64,000 bases of DNA, taken from positions 425,421-489,420 of the forward strand of contig MCFH01000041.1 of the NCBI GenBank assembly GCA_002104945.1, in the 5' to 3' direction. Shown here piece after piece: positions 15,021-26,800 of the stretch. Numbering within the stretch: the first letter of the stretch is position 1; each line of letters begins with the position of its first letter. Origin of the DNA: Piromyces finnis (Eukaryota > Neocallimastigomycota > Neocallimastigomycetes > Neocallimastigales > Neocallimastigaceae). Below the pieces are notes generated by a model that saw only the letters and a list, made by a program, of their open reading frames with translations, was not told the DNA's origin and did no database searches. Both the position numbers and the translations under genes were made by a program.

Positions 15021-15974
15021 AAGTCCAACAAACTTTTTATCTTTCTCAAATAAAATTTTAAATTCAAGGTCACTTTTTTTTTTAATTTATAAATAATTTA
15101 TATGTAGATATTGTAGCTTTTATTTATTCAGTATTAATTTTTTTTATTACTTTCATCAATGTAAATGAGTGAATGAAATATTTTAAAAATAAAAAATTTT
15201 TAAAATAGAAAACATTTGAGATACGAGAAACAATATATGTAAAATTAAAATAAAAAACTAATAATAAAATAAAACATTATACAATAGATAAGTAAAACAT
15301 ATTGTGATTTTTATTTTATTTTTTTTTTTTATTTTTTTATAACAAGTTGGTTTAATTAATATCAATATTTTATAATAAATAAAATTGATTTAATAATAAT
15401 ATGTATTTTTTACTTATATGTCAAAATTTTAATTTATTAACAAATTAAGTTTTTTTTTTTTAAATTTACAAATTAAAATAGAAAAAAAAAAAAGTTAATA
15501 TAAAGCAATAATTAATGATGGTAAATTAAAGTTTTTAAGATATATGTTAAAATAAATAGAATAATATATTTTTAATATAAATTTATATATACTAATTTCT
15601 ATTAAAAGTAGTTCAACTAAAAAAAATATTAAAAAAAATATTGAATTTTTTTTTAAATTAAAAACAATTTTAATTATAATATCTAGCCAGTAATATGTTA
15701 AATCTTTTGAATTTTAAAAGATGATTGGTTAATATTATGTTTTTTTTTAAAAAAAGGTAAATTTTCAAAATAATAAAAGTAAAAAATTCAGAGGAAAGTT
15801 TTTTTTCTTTGCACAAAAAATTTTTAAATTTATTATTATTTATTTATTAATTAAATATTCTCTATATTTTTTATAAATAAATAATAAAATAAAAAACTAT
15901 TGAATAATTAATTACAAATAGTTAATTACAAATAAATAATCTTTTTCTTTATATATAAATTATAAATTAATAAC
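15021..15974. other. intergenic, no gene seen
   Basis: About 0.95 kb of A/T-rich sequence with homopolymer runs. It contains the 3' flank of the LRR gene and the 5' flank of the ABC-F gene. No other feature could be supported. Confidence 0.6.
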
Positions 15975-18313
15975 ATGGCTGTTAAAAAGGATAGAAAGAG
16001 TAGAAGAAACTCAAAAGTTTCAAAGAAGAGTGAAACTTTAAACATGGAAAAATTAACTTTAGAAGAAGAAAGTGGTCGTGTTTGTGCTGGTGTTTTAACT
16101 TCTCACAAAGATTCACGTGATATTAAAGTTGAACAATTTTCACTTTCTTTCCACTCTGATATTTTAATTCACGATTCCACTCTTGAATTAAACTTTGGTC
16201 GTAGATACGGTCTTATTGGTGAAAATGGTTGTGGTAAGAGTACTTTACTTAAGGCCATTGCCTCTGGTGAAGTTTGTTTACCAACTCACGTTGATACTTA
16301 TTTATTAGATAAGGAATATCCACCAACTGATATGACTGCTTTAGAAGCTGTCATTCAAGATGCTAAAGTTGAATTAAAGGTATTTTGAGAATAATAATAA
16401 TAAAAAAAATTAGTCGACTATAAAAAATAATTATTGGAAACAGATTAAAATTTTTTGAAATAATATATGGAATTTTCAAGGAGAAAGATAATCGAGCAAA
16501 TAATATAAATTTCTATAATCAATAGTAAAATACATATTTAAAAGTATACAAGAAAGAATTAATTGGAATTTTGAGGAATTTAAATTTATATAATGAATGA
16601 AAAAAAAAAGAATAATAGATTTATTTCAATACTACATAAAATAGATATATTTAAATATATATATATATTTACATAATTCTTAAATATATAAGATATTTAT
16701 ATTAATAATTTAAATAATAATGAGAACATTCTGTTTGAATAGTTTAGATAACATTAAGTTTAAAATATATTTAAATATATAATTATTTACTATAATTTGC
16801 AATATATAGAGATTAGAAAAGGAAATGGAAAATCTTATGGTTGAAGATCCAGAATCTCCATTATTAGATGATATTTATGACAGAATGGAAGAATTAGATG
16901 AAAGTACTTTTGAATCTAAGGCTGCTACCATTCTTCATGGTTTAGGTTTCACTAAGGACTCTATGTTCAAGAAGACTAAAGATCTTTCTGGTGGTTGGCG
17001 TATGCGTGTCTCTTTAGCTAAAGCTTTATTCGTCAGACCAACTCTTTTACTTCTTGATCAACCAACTAATCACCTTGATCTTGGTGCTTGTGTATGGTTA
17101 GAAGAATACCTTAAGAGTTACAACAGAATTTTATTATTAATTTCTCACTCTCAAGATTTCTTAAACAATGTTTGTACTAACATTATTGATTTCACTAGAA
17201 AGAAGCAATTAGTTTACTACACTGGTAACTACGATACCTATGTTAAGACTCGTGAAGAATTAGAAACAAACCAAATGAAGGCTTTCGAAAAGCAACAAAA
17301 TGAAATTGAACATTTAAATAAATTCATTAGAAGTGCAGGTACTTATTCCAACCTTGTTCGTCAAGCTAAGAGTAAGCAAAAGATTATTGATAAGATGGAA
17401 GCTGCTGGTCTTGTTGAAAAGGTTGAAAAGAAACGTCAATGGAGATTCAAATTCCAAGATGTTGAAAAGTTACCACCACCAGTTCTTTCATTTACTGATG
17501 TTAGTTTCTCTTACACTGGTAATGTTGAAGATTGTTTATACAGACATTTAGATCTTGGTGCTGATATGGATTCCAGAATTGCTCTTGTCGGTCCAAACGG
17601 TGCCGGAAAGGTAATAATTGAGCTATTTTTAATAATAAATAATAAAATAGATATTGAATTATTATCGTATTATTGGTTAAACATTTTATTAATGAAGATA
17701 TTTTTTATGTTAATTTATTTGACAATTCAAAATATTTTATATATAACATTAATAAAAAATCAATAAATAGTCTACCTTATTAAAGTTAATGGCTGGTGAA
17801 TTAGTTCCAATTAGTGGTCAAATCTCCCGTCACACTCACTTAAAGATCGGTCGTTATAACCAACACTCTGCTGAACAATTAGATATGGAAAAGAATCCAG
17901 TTGTTTACATGAGAGATAAATTCCCAGAATTATCACAAGAAGTTCAATTCTGGAGATCTCAAGTTGGTCGTTTCGGTATTACTAGTAATTTACAAGGTAC
18001 TCCAATTAAGTACCTTAGTGATGGTCAAAAGAGTAGAGTTGTTTTCTGTGAATTAGCATTACAACACCCATTCATGTTATTATTAGATGAACCTACTAAT
18101 GCTCTTGATATTGAAACTATTGATTCATTAGCTGATGCTATTAATAACTTCAATGGTGGTGTTGTTTTAGTTAGTCACGATTTCCGTCTTATTTCACAAG
18201 TTGCTGAAGAAATTTGGGTATGTGAAAATGGTACCGTTACTAAATGGGAAGGTACTATTGAAGCTTACAAGGAAAAACTTAAGGGTGATGTTATGAAGGA
18301 ATTCAAGCTCTAA
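15975..18313 (+). CDS. ARB1: ABC-F ATPase, Arb1/ABCF2 type (ribosome biogenesis)
   Basis: Three exons: 15975-16379, 16810-17610, 17771-18313; 582 aa. It is a soluble twin-ABC protein of the Arb1/ABCF2 clade, which in yeast shuttles with pre-ribosomes and supports 40S and 60S biogenesis. A basic N-terminus is followed by NBD1: Walker A GENGCGKS (82-89), signature LSGGW (194-198), H-loop H248. The linker is typical of the family ([21 protein letters not shown]-like). NBD2 has GPNGAGKS (396-403), LSDGQ (484-488), DEP (508-510) and H528. Intron 2 splits the second Walker A between K402 and S403. Two oddities: NBD1 Walker B reads LLLLDQP, so the catalytic Glu is Gln219; and the NBD2 D-loop reads EPTNALD where NHLD is usual. 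Codon bias is like the hydrogenase, suggesting strong expression. Length is close to yeast Arb1. Confidence 0.95.
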
Positions 18314-18870
18314 ATGGATTGAATTATTTATTTTTATTAAAATTTTATAGAATATATATTAATTTATTTATTTAATAGAGTTGTGAAAAAAGTAAACCAA
18401 TCTTCTTTTAATTTATACATATATATACAATATTTGAAAAAGTTATATGTATAACAACCATTTATATCCGTTTATAATTTTTTTATAATTTAAAATATTA
18501 TCTTAATTTATTTTTTTATAACGAAAGAAAAAAGATTAAAAAAATAAAAGAAAATTCTAAGAATTAATAATAGCCATTTTAATATGATAAAAAATATATA
18601 ATTAATTTTTTATTTTTATATTTATATATTAAAAAAAAGTAAAAAAATTAATATTATTAACCATTTATATTTTAATTATTAATATAAAAAATATCCTAAT
18701 TATACGTAAATATACGTAATATAAAAAAAAGTAGAAAAAAAAAAAAAAAACACATTATCTTATTTGTAATTATCACTTATTAATAATAATATAAGCATTA
18801 TAAAATAAAAATTAAAATAAAAATTTTTATAATAAATAAAAAAACTTTTTTATACATTAAATTGGTAGTT
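18314..18870. other. convergent intergenic, no gene seen
   Basis: About 0.55 kb between convergent genes, A/T-rich, with an A-run near 18736-18750. It should hold both 3' ends. Confidence 0.6.
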
Positions 18871-20342
18871 TTATATATTTAATATATTAATTCTTTTTTT
18901 TTTTTTTTTTTTTACTTCTGAATCTTGTAAAAACATTTCTGTTTTGGTTGAAGAGATAATTGTAGCAGAATAGTAATTTATACAATAATGATTTTCATCA
19001 TATTTTATTTGTCTTGGATTAAAACTAGAGAGGTAAATATAACCATTTTTGAAGCCAGATGGATCTAATTCTTTTAAATCTTTTAGTACAGCGTCAGTTC
19101 CAAAATAAGGATGTTTTAAAATATTATTTTCAGTACGATAATGTCCAAGGGTAATGGCCTTAATTCCGTTTTGGAATTCAACTTCGTATTTTTGATGAGC
19201 GTCATCCTTTAAAATTAAATTAAACCATGATTTTATTGGTGTAAGTTTTGCTTGATAAAGATCTATTGGGAAATACCATGTATTATTTTTGTTTATTGGA
19301 TGATATGGTGTTAAAAGAACACCGTCAACATCACACATAAATGGTTGAGAAGAAGAAGTGTCAATGACTTGTTCAATAAGACATTGAACAATGGCGTTAT
19401 TATTGAGACGATCTCCTTTTTTTAAATCTTTAACATGCTTTATTTGACCGTTAGATAAGACAACAATGGCATCCCCATTAAAACATCCACCTTTACGATT
19501 AAGGAATGCACTCATAGTATTAGAGTTTAGTGTCGTGGGAGAATTAAAATCCTCACTTATCGATGTAGGCGCTGTAAAAATTGAATAATCTGTATTATTT
19601 TTGTTTGTTGGACGAGTTAAAAGAACATCGTCAGTATCACACATAAATGGTTGAGAAGAAGAAGAATCTAAATTAACAGTACCTTCTTTAACAGTACGTT
19701 CTTTATTTCTCTTTTTATTTCTAGAAAATAATCTAGTGATTGAACTAAATATGGATTTTTTGGATAAGAAGGATGAACTTGATGATTTAGTAAAGGAGGA
19801 TGAACTTGATGATTTAGTAAAGGTGTATCGGCCAATTGATGTTGATGCTGCTGGTGGTGGAAGATTAATAAATAATGAATTTGCTATTTTTCTATAGGAA
19901 TTAAATATATTATGAGAATAATATTGTAATGATTGATCTTTAAAGTTTCCACATTGTTCAAATTCATGGAATCTAATAAACGACCAAAGGTAAAATTCTC
20001 CCCATCTATTATAGTATTGAGTTTGTATTGCTTTTTTTACTTGACCATGATTTGGATCGGGATTATCAATATCAATAATTAATCCTTTAACAAATTTAGT
20101 TTTATATTTTAGTTGTTTTAACATATTAAAGAATTCATCAACAATCTTATTTGATTCCTTTAAATCAGTATTCTTTAAGATATTTTTAATAATAGAAATA
20201 AATTTCTTTCTTAATATTTCATTATAGACAATTTCTTCATAATGTATTGATTCTATATCCTTTTCTTCTATTAAAATATTTGGATCAGCATCTTCAATTT
20301 TTAATAATGTATTTTCGTCATCATCATCTTCATCATCGAGAA

Positions 20343-20375
<33 letters not shown>

Positions 20376-21744
20376 TATCGTTATCGTCATTTTCATTTTC
20401 ATTTTTTAATTCCTTATCTGAACTTTCCATTTCATTAATAAATTTATTGATATCTGGTGACTCTGTATTCAATGAAACTTCAAAGGTTTGGTTTGTCATT
20501 GGAAGTTCAACTTTAATTGTAATATCATCTAATGACGATTCTTTATTAATATCAAAAATTACATTTTGATATTTCTCTCTGTATAATGGTCCAATAGATA
20601 CTTTTTTATTTTCATCATCCTTTTTCTTATTAAGCATAGATACTTTGGTAATTGGTGTTATTGTGGAAAGAAGATTTGCCATGTAATTAATAAAAATTGT
20701 TCCAACCATTGATCCATCCGGACAATAACCATAAATACCATCACAAAGATTTGCAATATCAATTAATAATTTTGATTTAGCATCATTACCATATGAAAAT
20801 GTAGAAATTGTAAATTTATCATCTGTTTCATTTAGGGTATCTTTTAATGTTTCATAAATACCTTTTGGTGGATCCATATTTGATTCACCATCTGTGAAAA
20901 CCATAATTGATTTTTGATAATTTTTATAGGAAATACCTTTAGAAATATCAATAGCTGCTTCCATACCACTCCATATATTAGTACAATTTTGAGAATACAT
21001 TGAATCTACAATTTCAATAACCATATCTTTTACAACTTTACTTCTTAATATAGTAGGTTTAAGTTTTACAGTGGCATTATTTGAAAATTCTATAAGACTG
21101 ACCATATCATTACTACGTAAAGATGAAACAATTGTTTTAATTGAATGCTTTATCAGTGAAAGTCTTGAAATATATACTGACTCTAAACTTTCTATATTGC
21201 TACAACAATTTATCTGCATTGAACCTGAAACATCAACAACGAAAATTAATAGTATAGGTAAAGTTTTTACAACCTTTTTTGGTTTCATACAAACATGAAT
21301 ACAATTTTCACATAAATTATTACTTTTCTCTTTTGAAATATAGGTAGCAGTTAATTTATCAAATTCAACTACTTGATTTTGTAATTGAACCTCCTCATTA
21401 ACTACATTTTCGAAATTTAAATTTTTAATAATATTTTTTAAATTCTCATTATTTAATTCAATGTTTTTTTCTTCAATGTATTTACTTATTTTTTCTTCTA
21501 AACTAATGCTTGGTATGGCATCTTCAATATTTATTTTTATTTTACTAACAGGTGAAATAGAATTTTCTTTTAATATTTTTGTTATTGCTTCTTCTTCATA
21601 TATAAATCCATCAGGCATTAATACTGGTGTTCTCATAATTTTGCTAGTAAGAGGACATAAAAATTCATTTGGGATATCTTTTATATCCATTTCTGTTTCT
21701 TCAATTTTTATATTTTCATTTTCATTTTCAATTTCGGTAGACAT
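18871..21744 (-). CDS. U-box / VWA / Vwaint / Vint (intein-like) domain protein
   Basis: 957 aa, intronless. A U-box covers about 22-92 (IPNEFLCPLTSKIM...), a RING-like E2-binding fold of E3 ligases. A VWA domain covers about 162-370 with an intact MIDAS (D171, S173, S175, T255, D285). An acidic stretch lies at 450-478. A Vwaint-like region (about 505-635) contains YYNRWGEFYLWS and CGNFKDQSLQYY. A Ser-rich linker leads to a Vint/Hint autoprocessing domain starting at C754 (CFNGDA) with TPYHP (H815). The C-terminus is Lys-rich, from an A-rich coding tract. VWA-Vint proteins are known in several eukaryotes; the Hint unit is thought to self-cleave or transfer. Here residues 694-723 duplicate Vint residues 796-827 in degraded form. 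The role is probably substrate capture coupled to ubiquitination, but this is inferred from domains only. Confidence 0.92.
19279..19358 (-). repeat. internal direct repeat, copy inside Vint domain
   Basis: 80 bp matching 19591-19664 with a few substitutions and a 6-bp difference. It encodes the PFMCDVDGVLLTPYHPINKN segment that carries the conserved TPxHP motif of the Hint fold. Confidence 0.85.
19591..19664 (-). repeat. internal direct repeat, degraded copy in linker
   Basis: 74 bp matching 19279-19358. The encoded copy reads PFMCDTDDVLLTRPTNKN: the Tyr-His of the functional motif is lost by a 6-bp in-frame deletion. It lies just before the Vint domain starts at C754. Confidence 0.85.
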
Positions 21745-22487
21745 TTTGTTTATATTTAAATATTACTATATATAAATATATAAATATATATATGATATAA
21801 AATTGTCAATAAAATTTCATTATTATTATTTTATTATTTTTTCTTTTTTTTTTTTTTAAAATAAAAAATAGTAAATTATAATTATATATATATATTTTGT
21901 GAAATAAATTAAAAAATTTAAATATATTAATAATATATTTAAATATTATTTTTATATCAAATAAATGAAAATATTAAAAATCTTCAATTGGTTCTTTCTT
22001 TTATAAAATTTTAATATTATAATTTTTTTTTTATTTGGAAGATAAAGTATTATTACTGTTTTAATTTTTTAATAATAATAATTGCTAGGATTTTAGGTTT
22101 TTTAATATTTACTTTATTACTGTAATTTTATTAATATTTCATTATAGAGATTCAATTAACAATTACAAGTATGTATTTATACTAAAATTTATTGCTTATC
22201 CTAGAATATATACATATCAATACATTCCATTATGTTAACTACATTTTATTAATGAATAAAGTTTATAATAAAATTTGTGATTTTCTAACAATAATAATAC
22301 TATTAATATCCGTATATATTTGATAATAAATTCAAAAAATATTTATTAAAAATAGACTTTTAAATTAAGCCACATTTTTATTATTCAAATATAGAACATT
22401 CTATTTTTAATTAAAAAAAATATAAATTTAAATTAATGAGCTTACTTTTAATAAGAAAAAGTAAAAAAATATAACGTAAATTTACTT
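21745..22487. other. divergent intergenic, no gene seen
   Basis: About 0.74 kb, A/T-rich, between the divergent U-box and GNAT genes; presumed shared promoter region. A slightly more complex patch lies near 22080-22260. No other feature could be supported. Confidence 0.6.
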
Positions 22488-23081
22488 TTGATAAAATTGA
22501 TTAATAAAATGCCAAATATTAAACTATTACCTTTGGAAAATAAGAATAGAGAAACATTTATTTTAGGAGTACAAGAATCTTTCAAATATGGAGCATTAGA
22601 AGAATTTGGAAAGAGAGATGATCATCTTAATAAATATGGGGAAATTATATCAAGAAAAACAATTGAAAAAAGTATTGATGGAAAAGGTTCAGAAACCTAC
22701 CAGATTTTTGAAAATGGAAATAATGTTGGCGGTGTTATTGTTAGTATTAACAGGGAAAAACAGACAGGTGAATTAGAGATATTATATGTTTCACCTGCTG
22801 AGCATAGCAAAGGTATTGGCTATGCAACATGGTGCGAAATTGAAAAAATGTATCCTGAAATAAAAAAATGGGAAACTTATACACCATATTTTGAAAAAAG
22901 AAATATACATTTTTATGTTAATCGTTGTGGATTTCAAATTGATAAATTTTATAATAGTCATTATCCTATGCCACAATATTTAAAAGATGAAGATGATGAT
23001 TTAGAAGAAGAAGAAGAAATAGATGAGGATGATGTCCATCCTGATGATTTTCTTCATTTTATAAAAATAATTCAATCATGA
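22488..23081 (+). CDS. GNAT-family N-acetyltransferase, bacterial-like
   Basis: 197 aa from the first ATG; the second ATG (residue 8, 22509) gives a more typical GNAT start and may be the real one. It transfers acetyl from acetyl-CoA to an amine; the substrate is unknown. Motif A is LEILYVSPAEHSKGIGYATW, with the HSKGIGYA pyrophosphate loop. The later WETYTPYFEKRNIHFYVNRC segment is the motif-B region. The closest style I recognise is the small-molecule GNATs of Firmicutes, so transfer from a rumen bacterium is likely. A fungal-type acidic extension (about 165-190) has been added at the C-terminus. Single exon, fitting a transferred gene. Confidence 0.9.
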   Translation: MIKLINKMPNIKLLPLENKNRETFILGVQESFKYGALEEFGKRDDHLNKYGEIISRKTIEKSIDGKGSETYQIFENGNNVGGVIVSINREKQTGELEILYVSPAEHSKGIGYATWCEIEKMYPEIKKWETYTPYFEKRNIHFYVNRCGFQIDKFYNSHYPMPQYLKDEDDDLEEEEEIDEDDVHPDDFLHFIKIIQS

Positions 23082-23835
23082 ATTCATAAATAAATATATA
23101 AATAGAAAAATAATTAAATATAAAATATATGATTTTTATTAAAGAGGAGAAAAACGAAATATAATTATATATTTATAAAGTTGTTAGGATAGCGACCAAT
23201 TTAATTTATTAATTAACTATGAAGTTTAAGAAAAATATTATGTATCAATAAATATTATAGAAATAAAAAGTAATATTAATAAATAATTTATAGATTTTTG
23301 AAAAATTATTTTTTTTAGAGGAAAATATCAATAAATTCCTATTTTTTTTTGCTTTTTTTTTTTTTTTACTAAATATAAATTAATATGTTATTTATATTTC
23401 ATTTCAAAGTGTATTTTTATATATTTTTATATGCTTTAACCTTATAAATTTTAGGTTTAATTAAAATTTAAATATTTTCATATGTTTGTTTCTGCAGGAT
23501 TATACTAATAATAATGCTGATAATAATAATGATAATATCATAATATCATATATAAAAAAATATTAGAATCCAGTAAATTTATATGTAGTTATTTAATTAA
23601 AATTAGAAAATATATAACTATAATATTCATATAAATATGTATATCATTTCTTAATAAAAGTATAATAACTATATAAAAATTATATGAAATAGGGTTTAAA
23701 AAATGATTTAAAGAAGATAAATCAATTTTTTACAATTTTTTTTTTAATTTATATATATATTTTCGATTAACACAACAATTACTCAAAAATTCGAAAAAGT
23801 AATTAAAAGTAATTAAATTAATCAAATATTAAAAA
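23082..23835. other. intergenic, no gene seen
   Basis: About 0.75 kb of A/T-rich sequence upstream of the ABCA gene, with T-runs near 23341-23367 and short AAT triplet runs near 23508-23535. No other feature could be supported. Confidence 0.6.
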
Positions 23836-26800
23836 ATGAATAATAGAAAAATATTACAGTTAAAAACATTAATATGGAGGAATTTAATATATAAAAAACG
23901 AAATAAATTATCTACATTCCTTGAAATTATTGTTCCTACGATAATACTTTTATTATTATGTATGATTTTTAAATAAAAATATATTGTATAATCCATTATA
24001 ATGTTAAAAAAATTAATCTATTAATTTTTTAATAACTTACTTTTATAGATTATGTGTCAGAAAAAGATGGAATTGTAATTGATGTATTAGAAGTTAATTC
24101 AGATCAATACAATTTTAACGACTTAAATGATATACAATATTCGGATGTATATTTTGGTTTCGTATTCCCTGAAAATTTTGAGAAAAAGGAGGAATTTATT
24201 AATAATTTTAAATCTCTAGATGCTATTAAGAATAATAATTCAGTAGTAGATGGTTTTGATATAAATTTTATTAAAAGGGATGGAAACATTAGTTATCAAA
24301 ATGATGCAAATATATTTTTCAATCCAAATAATTTAAAACACATCGAAGCAAAAGTGTTAAATGCAGATTTATTACTTAAAGCAAAATATAATGAAAATAG
24401 TTTTAATAATAGCTTATCTAATATAGTAATAAATAATGAATTAATACAAGAAAATGATATCCATTATTATAATGATTTTCAAACAACTTATGATAAAATT
24501 AAACAAGAATACGAATCAAAATATGAAAATACTTATATTATTTCATATGATTATAATAAGCCTCAATCATATAGTTATTTTGAGAAAAAAAAAGTTCACA
24601 TTAAAGTATTCAAAAATAAAGAAGAAATGCAAAAAATTAGACGATATAATTTTTTCGGTATCGTATTTACTTCACAGACCCAGTATACAGTTAAGAAATT
24701 TGACTATATTGATATAGGAGACTTTATAAAACCAAAATATACAAAGGATTATGAACATAATACATATGCGCTTACTGAAATTAAAAAATATGCTTTGGCT
24801 CAAAAACTAGTTGATCAAGTATTGATTAAAACTTTAACCGGTTATGATTATAATATTAATTTACATGATCAAACTATGGATCAAGAAGAAATTATTTATG
24901 AATATGGTGATAATCCAGCAAATAATTATCTTCCATATTTAATTTTATTCTTTTTTATGTTAGTATATTAATATTATATTCATTTAATATCAATTATAAT
25001 TAAATTTTTTTCATTATATTCTTACTATAAAAATATTGATATATATATATTTAATTTTTTTACGAACTTTTAAATTTAATAGTCCATGTATAACAAATTT
25101 ATTTTTATTCTTAGTAATAGAAAAAGAAACTAAGTTCAAGAATTCTCTTGCTGCTATTGGATTAGATAAAAATTTATTTTGGTTATCATGGGTAATTAAA
25201 TTTATTATTATTATTGTTTATATTATGTTTTTTATATATATAATTTTATCATGTAAATTTAATAAACATTTTTTTTTATAATAATCCAGGGAATAATATA
25301 TGCATTGATTATTGGAATTGCATCCTTTTTAACATTTATAATATTATTATTTTCAAATGTATTCAGTTTTTCTGTTAATATTGTATGTTTCTTATTGATA
25401 TTCATATACGGATTATCAAATTGCTTTATGGTATTTGGTATCTCAACATTTATAATGAAATCAAGAACATCATTAATCACAGGTGTATTATTTGTTATTG
25501 GACTATTTATATTCTTTTTCATTTATTATGCAATAAAATCTTCTGTTAGTCTTTTAATTATTTTTGGCATATTCCTTTCACCTATATCACTACTTTCATC
25601 AATAAATAGACTTAGCAATCTTAAATCTACTATTTTAGATTTTAATGTAATTATAAACTGATTTGCATAGTTATTTAATTAATTTGTAAAAATAATTTAA
25701 AAATAACAATAATGATGGTTATTTAATTAATGTTAAATTTAAAAATATGGTTTATTTTAGATAATTGATGTTTTTAAAGATGGTCAAATGTATGGCTTTA
25801 TTTTTGGATTAGTTTTTTCATGTATATTCTATTTACTTCTTGCAATTTACCTTGACAATGTAGTCCCTCAAGGTAATGCTTTAAATAAAAAGTGGAATTA
25901 TATATTTAAAAAAGCAAAAGAGTCAGATGACCCTATAGAAGAAATGAGAAATAAGAAAGAAGCCAATTCTTCTTTTATCGAACCGGATCCTGAAAATCGT
26001 GAAAAAATTGTAGAGGTCAATTCTGTTTATAAATTTTTCACAATTGATAAAAAAAGATTCTGCGCGTTAAATGACATCAATTTTAATGTATATTTAAATG
26101 AAATCTTTGCTATAATTGGACATAATGGTGCAGGTAAATCAACACTTATGAATATTATGACCGGTATGTATTATGAATCTTCCGGTAGTATTACATACAA
26201 TGGAAAGAATTTTAAAAATAATAGAAGTGAAATATGTTCTGACATTGGTAATTATAGATATATTATTTTAAACAAAACTTAAATATACATTTTAAAATTA
26301 TCACAGCATTAACACATACAATTATTATAATTTTTAAAATTTAATATTAAAAATGTTTATAATAAAGGTTATTGTGCTCAGTATAATGTTTATACTAATT
26401 ATTTAACAATATTAGAACATTTAAAATTATTCTGTGGAATTAAAAATATTAATGAAGATTATGATAAAGTATTGAAAGATATTGGATTGTTACAATATAA
26501 AAATGACTTCCCTTCTATTTTAAGTGGTGGTCAAAAGAGATTATTGAATGTTGCTTTTGCATTTTTAGGGAAACCAAAATATGTATTTTTGGATGAACCA
26601 TCTACTGGATTAGATCCATTAACAAGAAAAAAAGTTTGGGAATATTTATTAAAAAAAAAACAAAATTCTACTGTATTTTTAACTACTCATTATATGTAAT
26701 ATTTTTATATAAATTTTAAATAACAATAATTGAATATATATCTATTTAATATTAAACTCCTTTAATTATAAAATCATTTTTTTCATATATTATATATTAG

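Noticed and set aside
20247-20438. Plus-strand frame rich in His
   Set aside because: Antisense of the acidic Asp/Glu/Asn stretch of the U-box/VWA protein.
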